Source of the DNA: Cytophagaceae bacterium
Lineage (GTDB): Bacteria > Bacteroidota > Bacteroidia > Cytophagales > Spirosomataceae
Assembly: GCA_947459055.1 (NCBI GenBank)
Contig: CANHCG010000137.1
Coordinates: 1-5,642 of the forward strand
DNA: 5,642 nt
Direction of reading: 5' to 3'
Below, one piece after another: positions 1-5,642 of the stretch. How positions within the stretch are numbered: the stretch's first letter is position 1; every line of letters begins with the position of its first letter. A program made the translations under genes and the position numbers. The notes below the pieces were generated by a model. That model saw only the letters and a program-made list of their open reading frames with translations, did not search any database and was not told where the DNA came from.

Positions 1-600
1 AAATTAATGGGTGGCGTTCCGGGTGTAAAACCGGCCAAGGTGCTCATTTTAGGGGGAGGTGTCGTAGGTACCCAAGCCGCCAAAATGGCCGCAGGTTTAG
101 GCGCCCAAGTAGTGATTTTTGATACCAATTTAGCTCGCTTACGTTATTTGACCGATGTGGTTCCTGCCAATGTACAAACGGAATATTCAACCCAGCATGC
201 CATTGAAGCTCATTTATCCTCCGCCGATTTAATCATAGGCGCCGTACTTTTGCATGGTGCCAAAGCCCCGCATTTGATTAAAAAAGAACATTTAAGTCGT
301 ATGGAGCCAGGTACGGTGTTAGTTGATGTGGCGGTGGACCAAGGCGGATGTATTGAAACTTGCCATCCAACTACCCACGAAAATCCAGTTTTTGAAGTCG
401 ATGGAATTCTTCATTATTGCGTAGCAAATATGCCTGGCGCTGTGCCACAAACTTCGACCATGGCATTAACCCAAACTACTTTGCCATATGCCTTACAAAT
501 TGCTAATTTAGGCTGGGAAAAGGCATGTCAACAAAATGATGCCCTCCAAAAAGGATTATCGATAAGCCAAGGGAAAATTTTGAAAGCAGAGATTGCTTAA
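1..600 (+). CDS. ald: Alanine dehydrogenase, C-terminal part (5' end beyond window)
   Basis: This is the C-terminal half of an NAD-dependent alanine dehydrogenase, which interconverts L-alanine and pyruvate plus ammonia in the cytoplasm. The frame is open from base 1, so the ATG at 7 is an internal methionine within the conserved LMGGVPGV stretch, not a start. About 200 of the usual ~370 residues are present. Counting from that Met, the Rossmann nucleotide-binding loop GGGVVG is at 16-21, and an acidic residue expected to bind the NAD ribose (IFDTN, D39) follows the second strand. The active-site segment VDVAVDQGGC (106-115) carries the catalytic Asp (D111) by family homology. The family signature YCVANMPGAVPQTST is at 137-151. 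The substrate-binding N-terminal Lys and His lie outside the window. The gene ends in TAA at 598-600 and converges on the efflux operon; nothing suggests a functional link. The identification is secure. Confidence 0.96.
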   Translation, partial: KLMGGVPGVKPAKVLILGGGVVGTQAAKMAAGLGAQVVIFDTNLARLRYLTDVVPANVQTEYSTQHAIEAHLSSADLIIGAVLLHGAKAPHLIKKEHLSRMEPGTVLVDVAVDQGGCIETCHPTTHENPVFEVDGILHYCVANMPGAVPQTSTMALTQTTLPYALQIANLGWEKACQQNDALQKGLSISQGKILKAEIA

Positions 601-642
601 ATAGTTTATCAATCTTTGTCAATTCTTTTCAAGTGGCTAGGT
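601..642. other. Convergent intergenic spacer, no clear terminator
   Basis: This 42-bp AT-rich spacer lies between the stop of the alanine dehydrogenase gene and the stop of the outer-membrane channel gene. Read on both strands, I find no GC-rich stem followed by a T-run that would serve as an intrinsic terminator for either unit. Termination may be Rho-dependent or occur beyond the stop codons. Confidence 0.5.
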
Positions 643-1941
643 TTAATTCTCCCAAAATCGAAGGCCTTTCGCTTTGAACAATTCCATTTGTTGCAGTTTT
701 ATTTGCAAACGAAAATTTTCATCCATTAATTGGGCTTCTTCCAAGGTATTTTGCGCTTGGTCGATTTCCAATTGCTTAATCGTACCCTCCTTATATCTTG
801 CCTCAGATAGTTTATATGCGTATTTTGCCTGTTCGATTACCTTTCCTTGCAAAGCTATTTTGTCTTGTAGATTCTTTAAATTGACTTCACCTTGTCGTAC
901 CTCATAGGCTAATTGCGTATTCTTTTCTTCTTTTAAATAGTTCACACGCTCTTGTTGGATTTTGGCAATGTTTTGTTGGTACAATGCCCGCTTGCCTGAA
1001 TATATGGGTACGGTCAATTTAAGCCCAAGCATCGAATTTACCTTAAAATCCTCCGAAATTGGAGGTGTTTCTCCATTAATTCGGGGCAAATAACCATTCC
1101 GAATTCCGAGCGTCGCTATACCCGATAGGGTAGGACTGCTAGCCTTCGATTGAACATTGATTTCTTGTTCCAAAATCGCTTTTTCAGCTTCTAATTGTTT
1201 GAAACTTGGGTTGTTTTCAATTGAACCTTCGTTCTGTTGATTCAATGTCGCTGTATTCGTTAATTCCTTTTTTAATTCCTTTCCAGCCTGTGTCTCTAAA
1301 AAATCTGTTAATTTTTCGATCTGCGATTGGGTTTCGGACAACTTATTTTCATGGTTACTTACCTTAATCCGCCATCCCATAGCATCTAATTCAATGGCTT
1401 CGCCTAATTTAATTTGCTGTTCTACAATCGCTGCTTGGTCCTTTATTCGTTTTAATTCTGAAGTTTGGATGCTCAGCACATTTTTTAAATAGTGAATTTG
1501 ATGGAAAATTGTGGCGATTTGATAGGCCATACCGAAGGCCATTACATCGATTTGAGATTGTGTTAATTTATTTTCCAAACGGATTTTTTCGATGTTTTGC
1601 GCATTTTTTCCCCAATCGTATAAGACTTGATTTGCAATAAAATTGGTGGCATAATTCATATTGGGCTGAAATTGTAAAACCGTTGATGCAGGTCCCGTAG
1701 CGAACGTTGCCTTTGATACCGGATCTACACGAGTGATGCCTGCTTCATAGGCGATCGTCGGATCTGCGTAAGATTTTTGAATTTGTGATTTTGTTTCGCC
1801 GACAGACAATAAAGTTTTTTGACCTTTTAGCGTAGGGGAATGATCTAAAACGTTTTTTACGATCGAGTTTAATTCTTGATTGATTTGAGCAAGACCTTGA
1901 AAATTAATGGTAAATAAAATTAGGTAGATGTATTTTTTCAT
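643..1941 (-). CDS. TolC-family outer-membrane efflux channel
   Basis: This 432-residue protein is the outer-membrane duct of the efflux system, predicted to trimerise into a beta-barrel plus periplasmic alpha-helical tunnel. A signal peptide is clear: the MKKYIYLILF core leads to a likely cleavage after GLA (residue 18). No lipobox cysteine follows, so it is a soluble-tail TolC type rather than a NodT lipoprotein. It shows the internal duplication of the OEP family. The first repeat contains the strand/turn NQVLYDWGKNAQ (104-115), and the second contains the equivalent GLKLTVPIYSGKRA (306-319). Each is flanked by long Gln/Glu/Lys-rich coiled-coil helices (about 115-225 and 320-425). Length matches the family. 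The start is set by the signal peptide; it lies 4 bp after the MFS gene stop, so the gene is the last of the operon. Bacteroidota EmrAB-type operons often carry their own TolC gene. The substrate cannot be read from the sequence. Confidence 0.93.
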   Translation of the reverse strand: MKKYIYLILFTINFQGLAQINQELNSIVKNVLDHSPTLKGQKTLLSVGETKSQIQKSYADPTIAYEAGITRVDPVSKATFATGPASTVLQFQPNMNYATNFIANQVLYDWGKNAQNIEKIRLENKLTQSQIDVMAFGMAYQIATIFHQIHYLKNVLSIQTSELKRIKDQAAIVEQQIKLGEAIELDAMGWRIKVSNHENKLSETQSQIEKLTDFLETQAGKELKKELTNTATLNQQNEGSIENNPSFKQLEAEKAILEQEINVQSKASSPTLSGIATLGIRNGYLPRINGETPPISEDFKVNSMLGLKLTVPIYSGKRALYQQNIAKIQQERVNYLKEEKNTQLAYEVRQGEVNLKNLQDKIALQGKVIEQAKYAYKLSEARYKEGTIKQLEIDQAQNTLEEAQLMDENFRLQIKLQQMELFKAKGLRFWEN

Positions 1942-1945
1942 AAGA

Positions 1946-3529
1946 TTAATGGGCTTCTTCGTTGGCTTTGGCTAGTTTGGCCACGTCAACATTAGTTTTT
2001 TTAGGCGATTTTATTAAAAAAACAAATGGGAAAATGAGGATAAATATGATGGACACTAACCTGAATGTATCTAAATAAGCCAAATAATAGGCTTGTTTCG
2101 TGACCATCAAGTCGATTTGCTTATAAGCGATATTGCCTGATTCGATGAGTTGACCTGTTTTTTGGGCCATTGTTTGGCTTAAACCTTGCCACCTTTGTTG
2201 GAATAGTGGATTCTCTGCCGTGATGTTACTTAAAAGATCTGAGCGATGCTGCGCTGCGCGAGTGGTGGCATAGTTATTAGCAACGGCGATTCCAAAGGCT
2301 CCACCGAGTTGGCGGATCATATTCGTCAACGAAATACCTGCCGCATATTCATTCGGTTTTAATCCAGCCACGGCTTGATTAATTAAGGGCATTTGCAAAA
2401 AGGAAACACCAATCACGCGGAGCATTTGCATCGGAAAAAAGTCCCATCGCCCCATGTCGCTTGTCGATTCGCCCCCAATAAATCCGAAAACTATGTAAAT
2501 CAAAATTCCTGCAATCATAAAGGGGAGGGGTTTTCCACCTTTAGACAAATATCTCCCAATCATCGGGAATAAAAATACACCTAAAAAGGTTGGTACCATG
2601 AGCGATAAACCCGTTTCAGTAGGCGTGAGTCCATTGATTCGTTGGACCATAATCGGATAAACAAATACAGAAGTAAACAAGCCAAATCCCCCGACTAAGG
2701 TAAAAATGGAACTCATGGTAAAGGTTTGGTTCTTGAAAATTTTGAGGTTAACAACTGGTTGTTCTATGTTAATTTCTCGATAAATAAATGCCGCCAAGCC
2801 AGTCACGAATAGGAATGCACAAATGTTGATTAATTTGGAATCGAACCAACCTTCGGATTCGCCTTTTTCCAACATAAACTGTAAAGCACCTACCGTAACC
2901 ATCAAGAAAATGATGCCAAGATAATCGATTTCCATATTTCGGCGATTCGCCCCTTCGCCTTCCTTTCGATCAATATAAACCACTGTTAAAATAACTGCAA
3001 TGATACAGATTGGAATATTTACTAAAAAGATATCTGACCAATGAAAATTATCTACTAAATAACCGCCTAAAACAGGTCCTAGGGATGGACCTAAAATGAT
3101 TCCCATACCGAAAAACCCGGAGGCCATGGGTCGATCTTCGGGTTCAAAGGCATCAAACAAAATTGCTTGAGAGGTTGACAACAATGCCCCGCCACCAATT
3201 CCCTGAATAAAGCGCCAAAAAACCAATTCCCATAAACTTTCACTCATGCCACAGAAATAGGAGGCAATACCGAAAAGAATCATAGAACCTAAATAGTAAT
3301 TTTTCCGACCGAAATATTCACCCAAAAAGCCAGTCATTGGGATAATGATCACATTTGCAATCGCATAACTGGTGATGACCCATGCGATGTCCTCGATAGT
3401 TGCCCCCAAGGCTCCTGAAATTTGATTCAATGCCACATTGACAATTGTTGTGTCCAACAATTCCATCACCGCCGCCGTGATGGTGGTGATCACAATAATA
3501 AATTTAGCAAAACCTTGCGGACGCGTCAT
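1946..3529 (-). CDS. DHA2-family MFS drug:H+ antiporter, EmrB/QacA type
   Basis: This 527-residue inner-membrane protein is a 14-helix major facilitator of the DHA2 (EmrB/QacA) subfamily, expected to export hydrophobic drugs or other toxic compounds in exchange for protons. Motif D1, LDTTIVNVAL (25-34), is in helix 1. Motif A, GFLGEYFGRKN (67-77), is in the loop after helix 2, though Glu replaces the usual Asp. RFIQGIGGG (106-114) carries the motif B Arg in helix 4. The antiporter motif C, GPSLGPVLGG (147-156), is in helix 5. A polar stretch of about 60 residues (about 421-480) precedes the last helix (about 488-506), as in EmrB proteins. A charged tail of about 20 residues follows. An in-frame TAA four codons upstream fixes the ATG start. 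The gene lies 4 bp behind the membrane-fusion gene and 4 bp ahead of the channel gene, so translation is probably coupled. The family is certain; the substrate is unknown. Confidence 0.95.
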   Translation of the reverse strand: MTRPQGFAKFIIVITTITAAVMELLDTTIVNVALNQISGALGATIEDIAWVITSYAIANVIIIPMTGFLGEYFGRKNYYLGSMILFGIASYFCGMSESLWELVFWRFIQGIGGGALLSTSQAILFDAFEPEDRPMASGFFGMGIILGPSLGPVLGGYLVDNFHWSDIFLVNIPICIIAVILTVVYIDRKEGEGANRRNMEIDYLGIIFLMVTVGALQFMLEKGESEGWFDSKLINICAFLFVTGLAAFIYREINIEQPVVNLKIFKNQTFTMSSIFTLVGGFGLFTSVFVYPIMVQRINGLTPTETGLSLMVPTFLGVFLFPMIGRYLSKGGKPLPFMIAGILIYIVFGFIGGESTSDMGRWDFFPMQMLRVIGVSFLQMPLINQAVAGLKPNEYAAGISLTNMIRQLGGAFGIAVANNYATTRAAQHRSDLLSNITAENPLFQQRWQGLSQTMAQKTGQLIESGNIAYKQIDLMVTKQAYYLAYLDTFRLVSIIFILIFPFVFLIKSPKKTNVDVAKLAKANEEAH

Positions 3530-3533
3530 AGAC

Positions 3534-4571
3534 CTAGTTTAATGGAATGGAAACTTCCAAGGATAAACCTGCACGTAAAAAGGATTTGTATTTTTCTATA
3601 TGCTCGATCGAGATTTTGACAGGTACCCGTTGCGTCACTTTCACAAAATTCCCGGAAGCATTGTCAGGAGGCAATAAAGAGGTTTTCGCCCCTGTCGATT
3701 CCGAAATCGAGATAATTTTACCTTTGATCTCTTCATTAGGATATGCGTCAATCGTCAAATTAGCCACCATGCCAGGTTTCAATTGCCTAACTTGTGTTTC
3801 CTTGAAATTAGCAATTACCCAAAAACTACGTTGATCCACCACGGTCATTAGGGGTTGCGATACCTGAATGAATTGTCCCGGTTCGATTGATTTTTTTCCT
3901 ATTTTACCCGTCGCTGGAGCTAGAATGGTGAAATAGCTTAGCTTTAATTTTTGTTGGGCTATTTTTACTTCCTTGTTTTTAACCATGTTTTCAGCCCGCT
4001 TAGTTGCATTTTCCAAGATGGCTAATTTGGATTTACTACTGTTTAATTCATCGATAGAGCCAAAATATTTGATATTAGCTAATTCCATTTGATCGTTGCC
4101 TTCAATCCATTGTTGATGTGTAATCGCCTTTACTTTTTCTAATTCAGTGTTTCTTAACACATCACGCTCCGATTTCGTTTTTAGATAAGCGGCTGTTTTG
4201 ACCTGAGCTTGTTGGGCTTGAATACTTTTTTGAAGACTCGCCATATTCGCCCGAGCCGCTGCTACATCAATACTAGCTTGTTCAAGATCTACCTCCAATT
4301 CAGATAAGGCTAATTTTGCTTCCTCTGAATCGATTTCGACTAACACATCTCCTTTCCTCACATCCTCATAATCATGTACATGGACAGATTTAACAAATCC
4401 GCCTACGCGTGGTAAAATTGGCACAAAATAAGTCTCAATTTGTGCATTATCCGTTTCCTCATGTGTAGTCGCATAGCGGTATTTTGTGATGCCAAGATAA
4501 GCACCAATCAAAATTACAATGGCTAAAATTATCTTAGGTAAGTTTTTTTTTGGCGTTGCCGTGTTGGTCAT
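3534..4571 (-). CDS. HlyD/EmrA-type periplasmic membrane fusion protein
   Basis: This 345-residue adaptor links the MFS pump to the outer-membrane channel. A short cytoplasmic N-terminus precedes a single membrane anchor (about 13-29), followed by the EmrA-like strand containing TDNAQIE (40-46). The first half of the lipoyl-like domain (about 48-82, ending DVLVEIDSEEA) leads into a long alpha-helical hairpin (about 83-208) rich in Ala, Gln and Lys. The second lipoyl half (about 210-246, LAPATGKIGKKSIEPGQ) and a beta-barrel domain with FWVIANFKETQ (250-260) follow. The near-C-terminal SLLPPDNASGNFVKVTQRVP (298-317) is the diagnostic EmrA-family segment. There is no lipoprotein signal, so it is anchored by its N-terminal helix. 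An in-frame stop at 4581-4583 (minus strand) fixes this ATG. It is first in the operon and next to the MarR-regulated control region. An A9 run lies in codons 7-10. Family assignment is strong. Confidence 0.95.
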   Translation of the reverse strand: MTNTATPKKNLPKIILAIVILIGAYLGITKYRYATTHEETDNAQIETYFVPILPRVGGFVKSVHVHDYEDVRKGDVLVEIDSEEAKLALSELEVDLEQASIDVAAARANMASLQKSIQAQQAQVKTAAYLKTKSERDVLRNTELEKVKAITHQQWIEGNDQMELANIKYFGSIDELNSSKSKLAILENATKRAENMVKNKEVKIAQQKLKLSYFTILAPATGKIGKKSIEPGQFIQVSQPLMTVVDQRSFWVIANFKETQVRQLKPGMVANLTIDAYPNEEIKGKIISISESTGAKTSLLPPDNASGNFVKVTQRVPVKISIEHIEKYKSFLRAGLSLEVSIPLN

Positions 4572-4581
4572 ATCAATTGAT
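4572..4581. repeat. 10-bp perfect palindrome abutting the efflux operon start codon
   Basis: ATCAATTGAT is its own reverse complement and ends directly at the ATG of the membrane-fusion gene. It would lie in the short 5' leader of the operon transcript. It does not match the AGTCAAC half-site of the larger inverted repeat, apart from a shared TCAA. In AT-rich DNA a 10-bp palindrome can arise by chance. Confidence 0.3.
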
Positions 4582-4596
4582 TAAGGTGTAAATCTA

Positions 4597-4604
4597 CAAA
4601 TTTA
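4597..4604 (-). promoter_or_regulatory. Candidate -7 box of the efflux operon promoter
   Basis: On the minus strand this reads TAAATTTG, a full match to the Bacteroidota -7 consensus TAnnTTTG. It lies 25 bp before the operon ATG, giving a predicted leader of roughly 15-20 nt. No good TTG or TTTG -33 box is seen at the expected 19-21 bp upstream. That region is occupied by the inverted repeat at 4612-4628, so a bound repressor would block it. The assignment is by motif only. Confidence 0.5.
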
Positions 4605-4611
4605 TTTTTTA

Positions 4612-4628
4612 AGTCAACTTGGTTGACT
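4612..4628. promoter_or_regulatory. Perfect inverted repeat, likely MarR operator
   Basis: AGTCAAC-TTG-GTTGACT has two exactly complementary 7-bp arms around a 3-bp centre, 17 bp in all, the size of a typical MarR-dimer site. It lies between the divergent membrane-fusion and marR genes. It is 7 bp upstream of the efflux -7 box, and its centre TTG coincides with the best -33 box for marR. MarR-family regulators usually bind such palindromes in their own divergent control regions. Binding by this particular protein is inferred from position and symmetry. Confidence 0.75.
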
Positions 4629-4649
4629 ATTATTTTTGTAATACTTTTG
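4619..4649 (+). promoter_or_regulatory. Candidate marR promoter (TTG / 20 bp / TACTTTTG)
   Basis: TTG at 4619-4621 is followed after 20 bp by TACTTTTG at 4642-4649, which matches the Bacteroidota TAnnTTTG -7 element at the expected spacing. A second match, TATTTTTG at 4631-4638, lacks a TTG at the proper distance. The -33 element lies inside the inverted repeat, which implies autorepression. The -7 box ends only 4 bp before the annotated ATG, so the transcript would have almost no leader. Confidence 0.45.
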
Positions 4650-4653
4650 CGAT

Positions 4654-5148
4654 ATGCTTGAAACTTCTATGGATTCGCATTTATTTCTTTCTCGTCAATT
4701 TGGGCGTTCTTATCGTGTGATTAAATCTTTAAATGCTCGTTATTTAGCTGAATTAGGTTATAATGATTTTAAAATTGGGCATTGTATGGTGATGTTGAAT
4801 TTGGAATCGCAAGGAATTACCGCCGCGGAAATTGCTAAAAAAGTCAAGGTGTCTAAACAAGCGATGAGTAAATTGATTCAAGAATTAATTGAAAAGGGAT
4901 TTGTGCTCACGGTCAAACATCCACAGGACCATCGGGCTACCCTGATTCGCTCTACGGAAGAAGGTTTGAAATTTTTAGAGGCTTTAATGATTTGTCGAAT
5001 AAAGGTAGAAACGGAAATGAGTCAAGTGATTGGTGACGAAAAATTAAGCCAATTGCACCTTATCTTACGTGAAATTCTAGAACATTACGAGCATGTAGCT
5101 GGTATGGATTTACAAAATGAATCCATTGCTCAAACTAAGCTTAAGTAA
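4654..5148 (+). CDS. MarR-family transcriptional regulator of the efflux operon
   Basis: This 164-residue winged-helix DNA-binding protein most likely represses the divergent efflux operon and itself. Helices at about 8-35 and 107-147 would form the MarR dimer interface. The helix-turn-helix spans about 55-82 (ITAAEIAKKVKVSKQAMSKL begins it), with recognition helix around SKQAMSKLIQEL (67-78). The wing, about 85-102, carries the family D-x-R signature in HPQDHRATLIR (D92, R94). Two cysteines (C44 and C114) are present, but neither lies at the extreme N-terminal position of OhrR-type peroxide sensors, so ligand sensing is more likely than thiol sensing. The last ~17 residues extend slightly beyond the usual fold. 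An in-frame TAA at 4639-4641 limits the start to ATG 4654 or ATG 4669 (Met6). There is no Shine-Dalgarno for either, as is common in Bacteroidota. Its 3' end overlaps the convergent helicase gene by 8 bp. Confidence 0.92.
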   Translation: MLETSMDSHLFLSRQFGRSYRVIKSLNARYLAELGYNDFKIGHCMVMLNLESQGITAAEIAKKVKVSKQAMSKLIQELIEKGFVLTVKHPQDHRATLIRSTEEGLKFLEALMICRIKVETEMSQVIGDEKLSQLHLILREILEHYEHVAGMDLQNESIAQTKLK

Positions 5149-5642
5149 AAAAACGTTCATGGAAGTTGACTAAAAATAACTCATGACTCGCCCTCGTGAC
5201 CGCGGTATACAACCAACGAATGTATTCTGCATCCACCTGATCCTCTTTTAAATAGCCTTGATCAATAAAAACAGCCTTCCATTGGCCACCCTGCGACTTG
5301 TGCGTCGTAAGGGCATAGGCGAATTTCACCTGTAAGGCATTCAAAAAAGGATCTTTCCGGATGGCCTCCATGCGATCTTTTTTCTTGGTAATGTGGGCAT
5401 AATCGTCACAAACCGAGTCGTATAGTTTTTTATTTGCCTCTTTTCCCAAGGCTGATTCAGGCGAATGCAATGTGTCCAACATGATTTTTGCCTCTATGTC
5501 TGAATGTTCCTCATAATCACATAGCCGCAGGCTAACATTCAAAAACCGCATCCCGTGCATTTCTTCTTCTTTTTTAATGCGCATGATCTCAACAAAATCG
5601 CCATTCGCCAAAAATCCCGCCGGACTATCTTCATCAAGCCAA
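5141..5642 (-). CDS. RecD-like / UvrD-type ATP-dependent DNA helicase, C-terminal part (5' end beyond window)
   Basis: This is the C-terminal ~167 residues of a superfamily 1 DNA helicase of the RecD-like type, often annotated in Bacteroidota as an AAA family ATPase or exodeoxyribonuclease V-like protein. It would unwind DNA using ATP, probably in repair or recombination. The frame stays open to the window edge. Reading in, WLDEDSPAGFLANGDFVEI is the conserved segment that opens the last domain, so the TTG at 5609-5611 encodes an internal leucine and is not a start. Motif V is seen as FAYALTTHKSQGGQW and motif VI as RWLYTAVTRASHELFLV, which together form the UvrD_C_2-type domain. The Walker A and B motifs must lie upstream, outside the window. 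It ends 13 residues after motif VI with ERFFT and a TAA. It is convergent with marR and has no evident role in efflux. Confidence 0.9.
   Translation of the reverse strand, partial: WLDEDSPAGFLANGDFVEIMRIKKEEEMHGMRFLNVSLRLCDYEEHSDIEAKIMLDTLHSPESALGKEANKKLYDSVCDDYAHITKKKDRMEAIRKDPFLNALQVKFAYALTTHKSQGGQWKAVFIDQGYLKEDQVDAEYIRWLYTAVTRASHELFLVNFHERFFT

Noticed and set aside
7..9. ATG at 7 as the start of a short 197-residue dehydrogenase
   Set aside because: The frame is open to base 1, and the Met lies inside the conserved LMGGVPGV segment that precedes the Rossmann fold, so this is mid-protein.
601..642. Bidirectional terminator between the alanine dehydrogenase and channel genes
   Set aside because: No inverted repeat with a plausible stem can be drawn in the 42-bp gap on either strand.
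674..907. 77-codon plus-strand open frame opposite the outer-membrane channel gene
   Set aside because: It lies wholly antisense to a well-supported TolC-family gene, its Cys/Ser-rich translation resembles no family, and it has no promoter-like context.
3422..3619. 65-codon plus-strand open frame across the junction of the MFS and membrane-fusion genes
   Set aside because: It is antisense to the conserved N-terminus of the MFS gene and the C-terminus of the adaptor, and its His/Arg-rich low-complexity translation is typical of a shadow frame.
3547..3834. 95-codon plus-strand open frame opposite the membrane-fusion gene
   Set aside because: It is antisense to the EmrA-type C-terminal domain, shows no recognisable motif, and is best explained as a by-product of codon use on the other strand.
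5133..5145. Near-palindrome around AAGCTTAAG at the end of marR as a terminator
   Set aside because: The symmetry is imperfect, the stem would be short and AT-rich, and the A-run that follows gives no U-tract on the marR transcript.

Overview
The window looks like an ordinary chromosomal stretch from a member of the Bacteroidota, possibly a cytophagal or flavobacterial lineage. This is an inference from four things: AT-leaning coding sequence, no Shine-Dalgarno motifs in front of the genes, intergenic boxes matching the Bacteroidota TAnnTTTG promoter element, and protein versions (alanine dehydrogenase, RecD-like helicase) that resemble those of that phylum. I cannot place it more finely. There is no sign of a mobile element, CRISPR array or RNA gene.

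Layout, left to right. Bases 1-600 (+) hold the C-terminal part of an alanine dehydrogenase whose start lies off the left edge. It converges, across 42 bp, on a three-gene minus-strand operon that fills 643-4571. Read in the direction of transcription, the operon is an EmrA/HlyD-type membrane fusion protein (4571-3534), an EmrB/QacA-type 14-helix MFS drug:H+ antiporter (3529-1946) and a TolC-type outer-membrane channel (1941-643). Each gap between these genes is 4 bp. Together they encode the inner-membrane pump, periplasmic adaptor and outer-membrane duct of a complete tripartite drug efflux machine.

An 82-bp divergent intergenic region (4572-4653) separates the operon from a MarR-family regulator (4654-5148, +). 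It contains a perfect inverted repeat, AGTCAAC-TTG-GTTGACT (4612-4628), lying between and partly over the likely promoters of both units. The simplest model is that the MarR protein binds this site, represses both itself and the pump, and is released by a pump substrate.

The regulator converges with, and overlaps by 8 bp, the 3' end of a RecD-like/UvrD-type DNA helicase gene (5642-5141, -) that runs off the right edge. I see no convincingly new biological system. The most useful specific observations are the shared operator/promoter architecture, the possible near-leaderless or misplaced start of the marR gene, and the fact that the helicase reading frame continues past an apparent TTG start.
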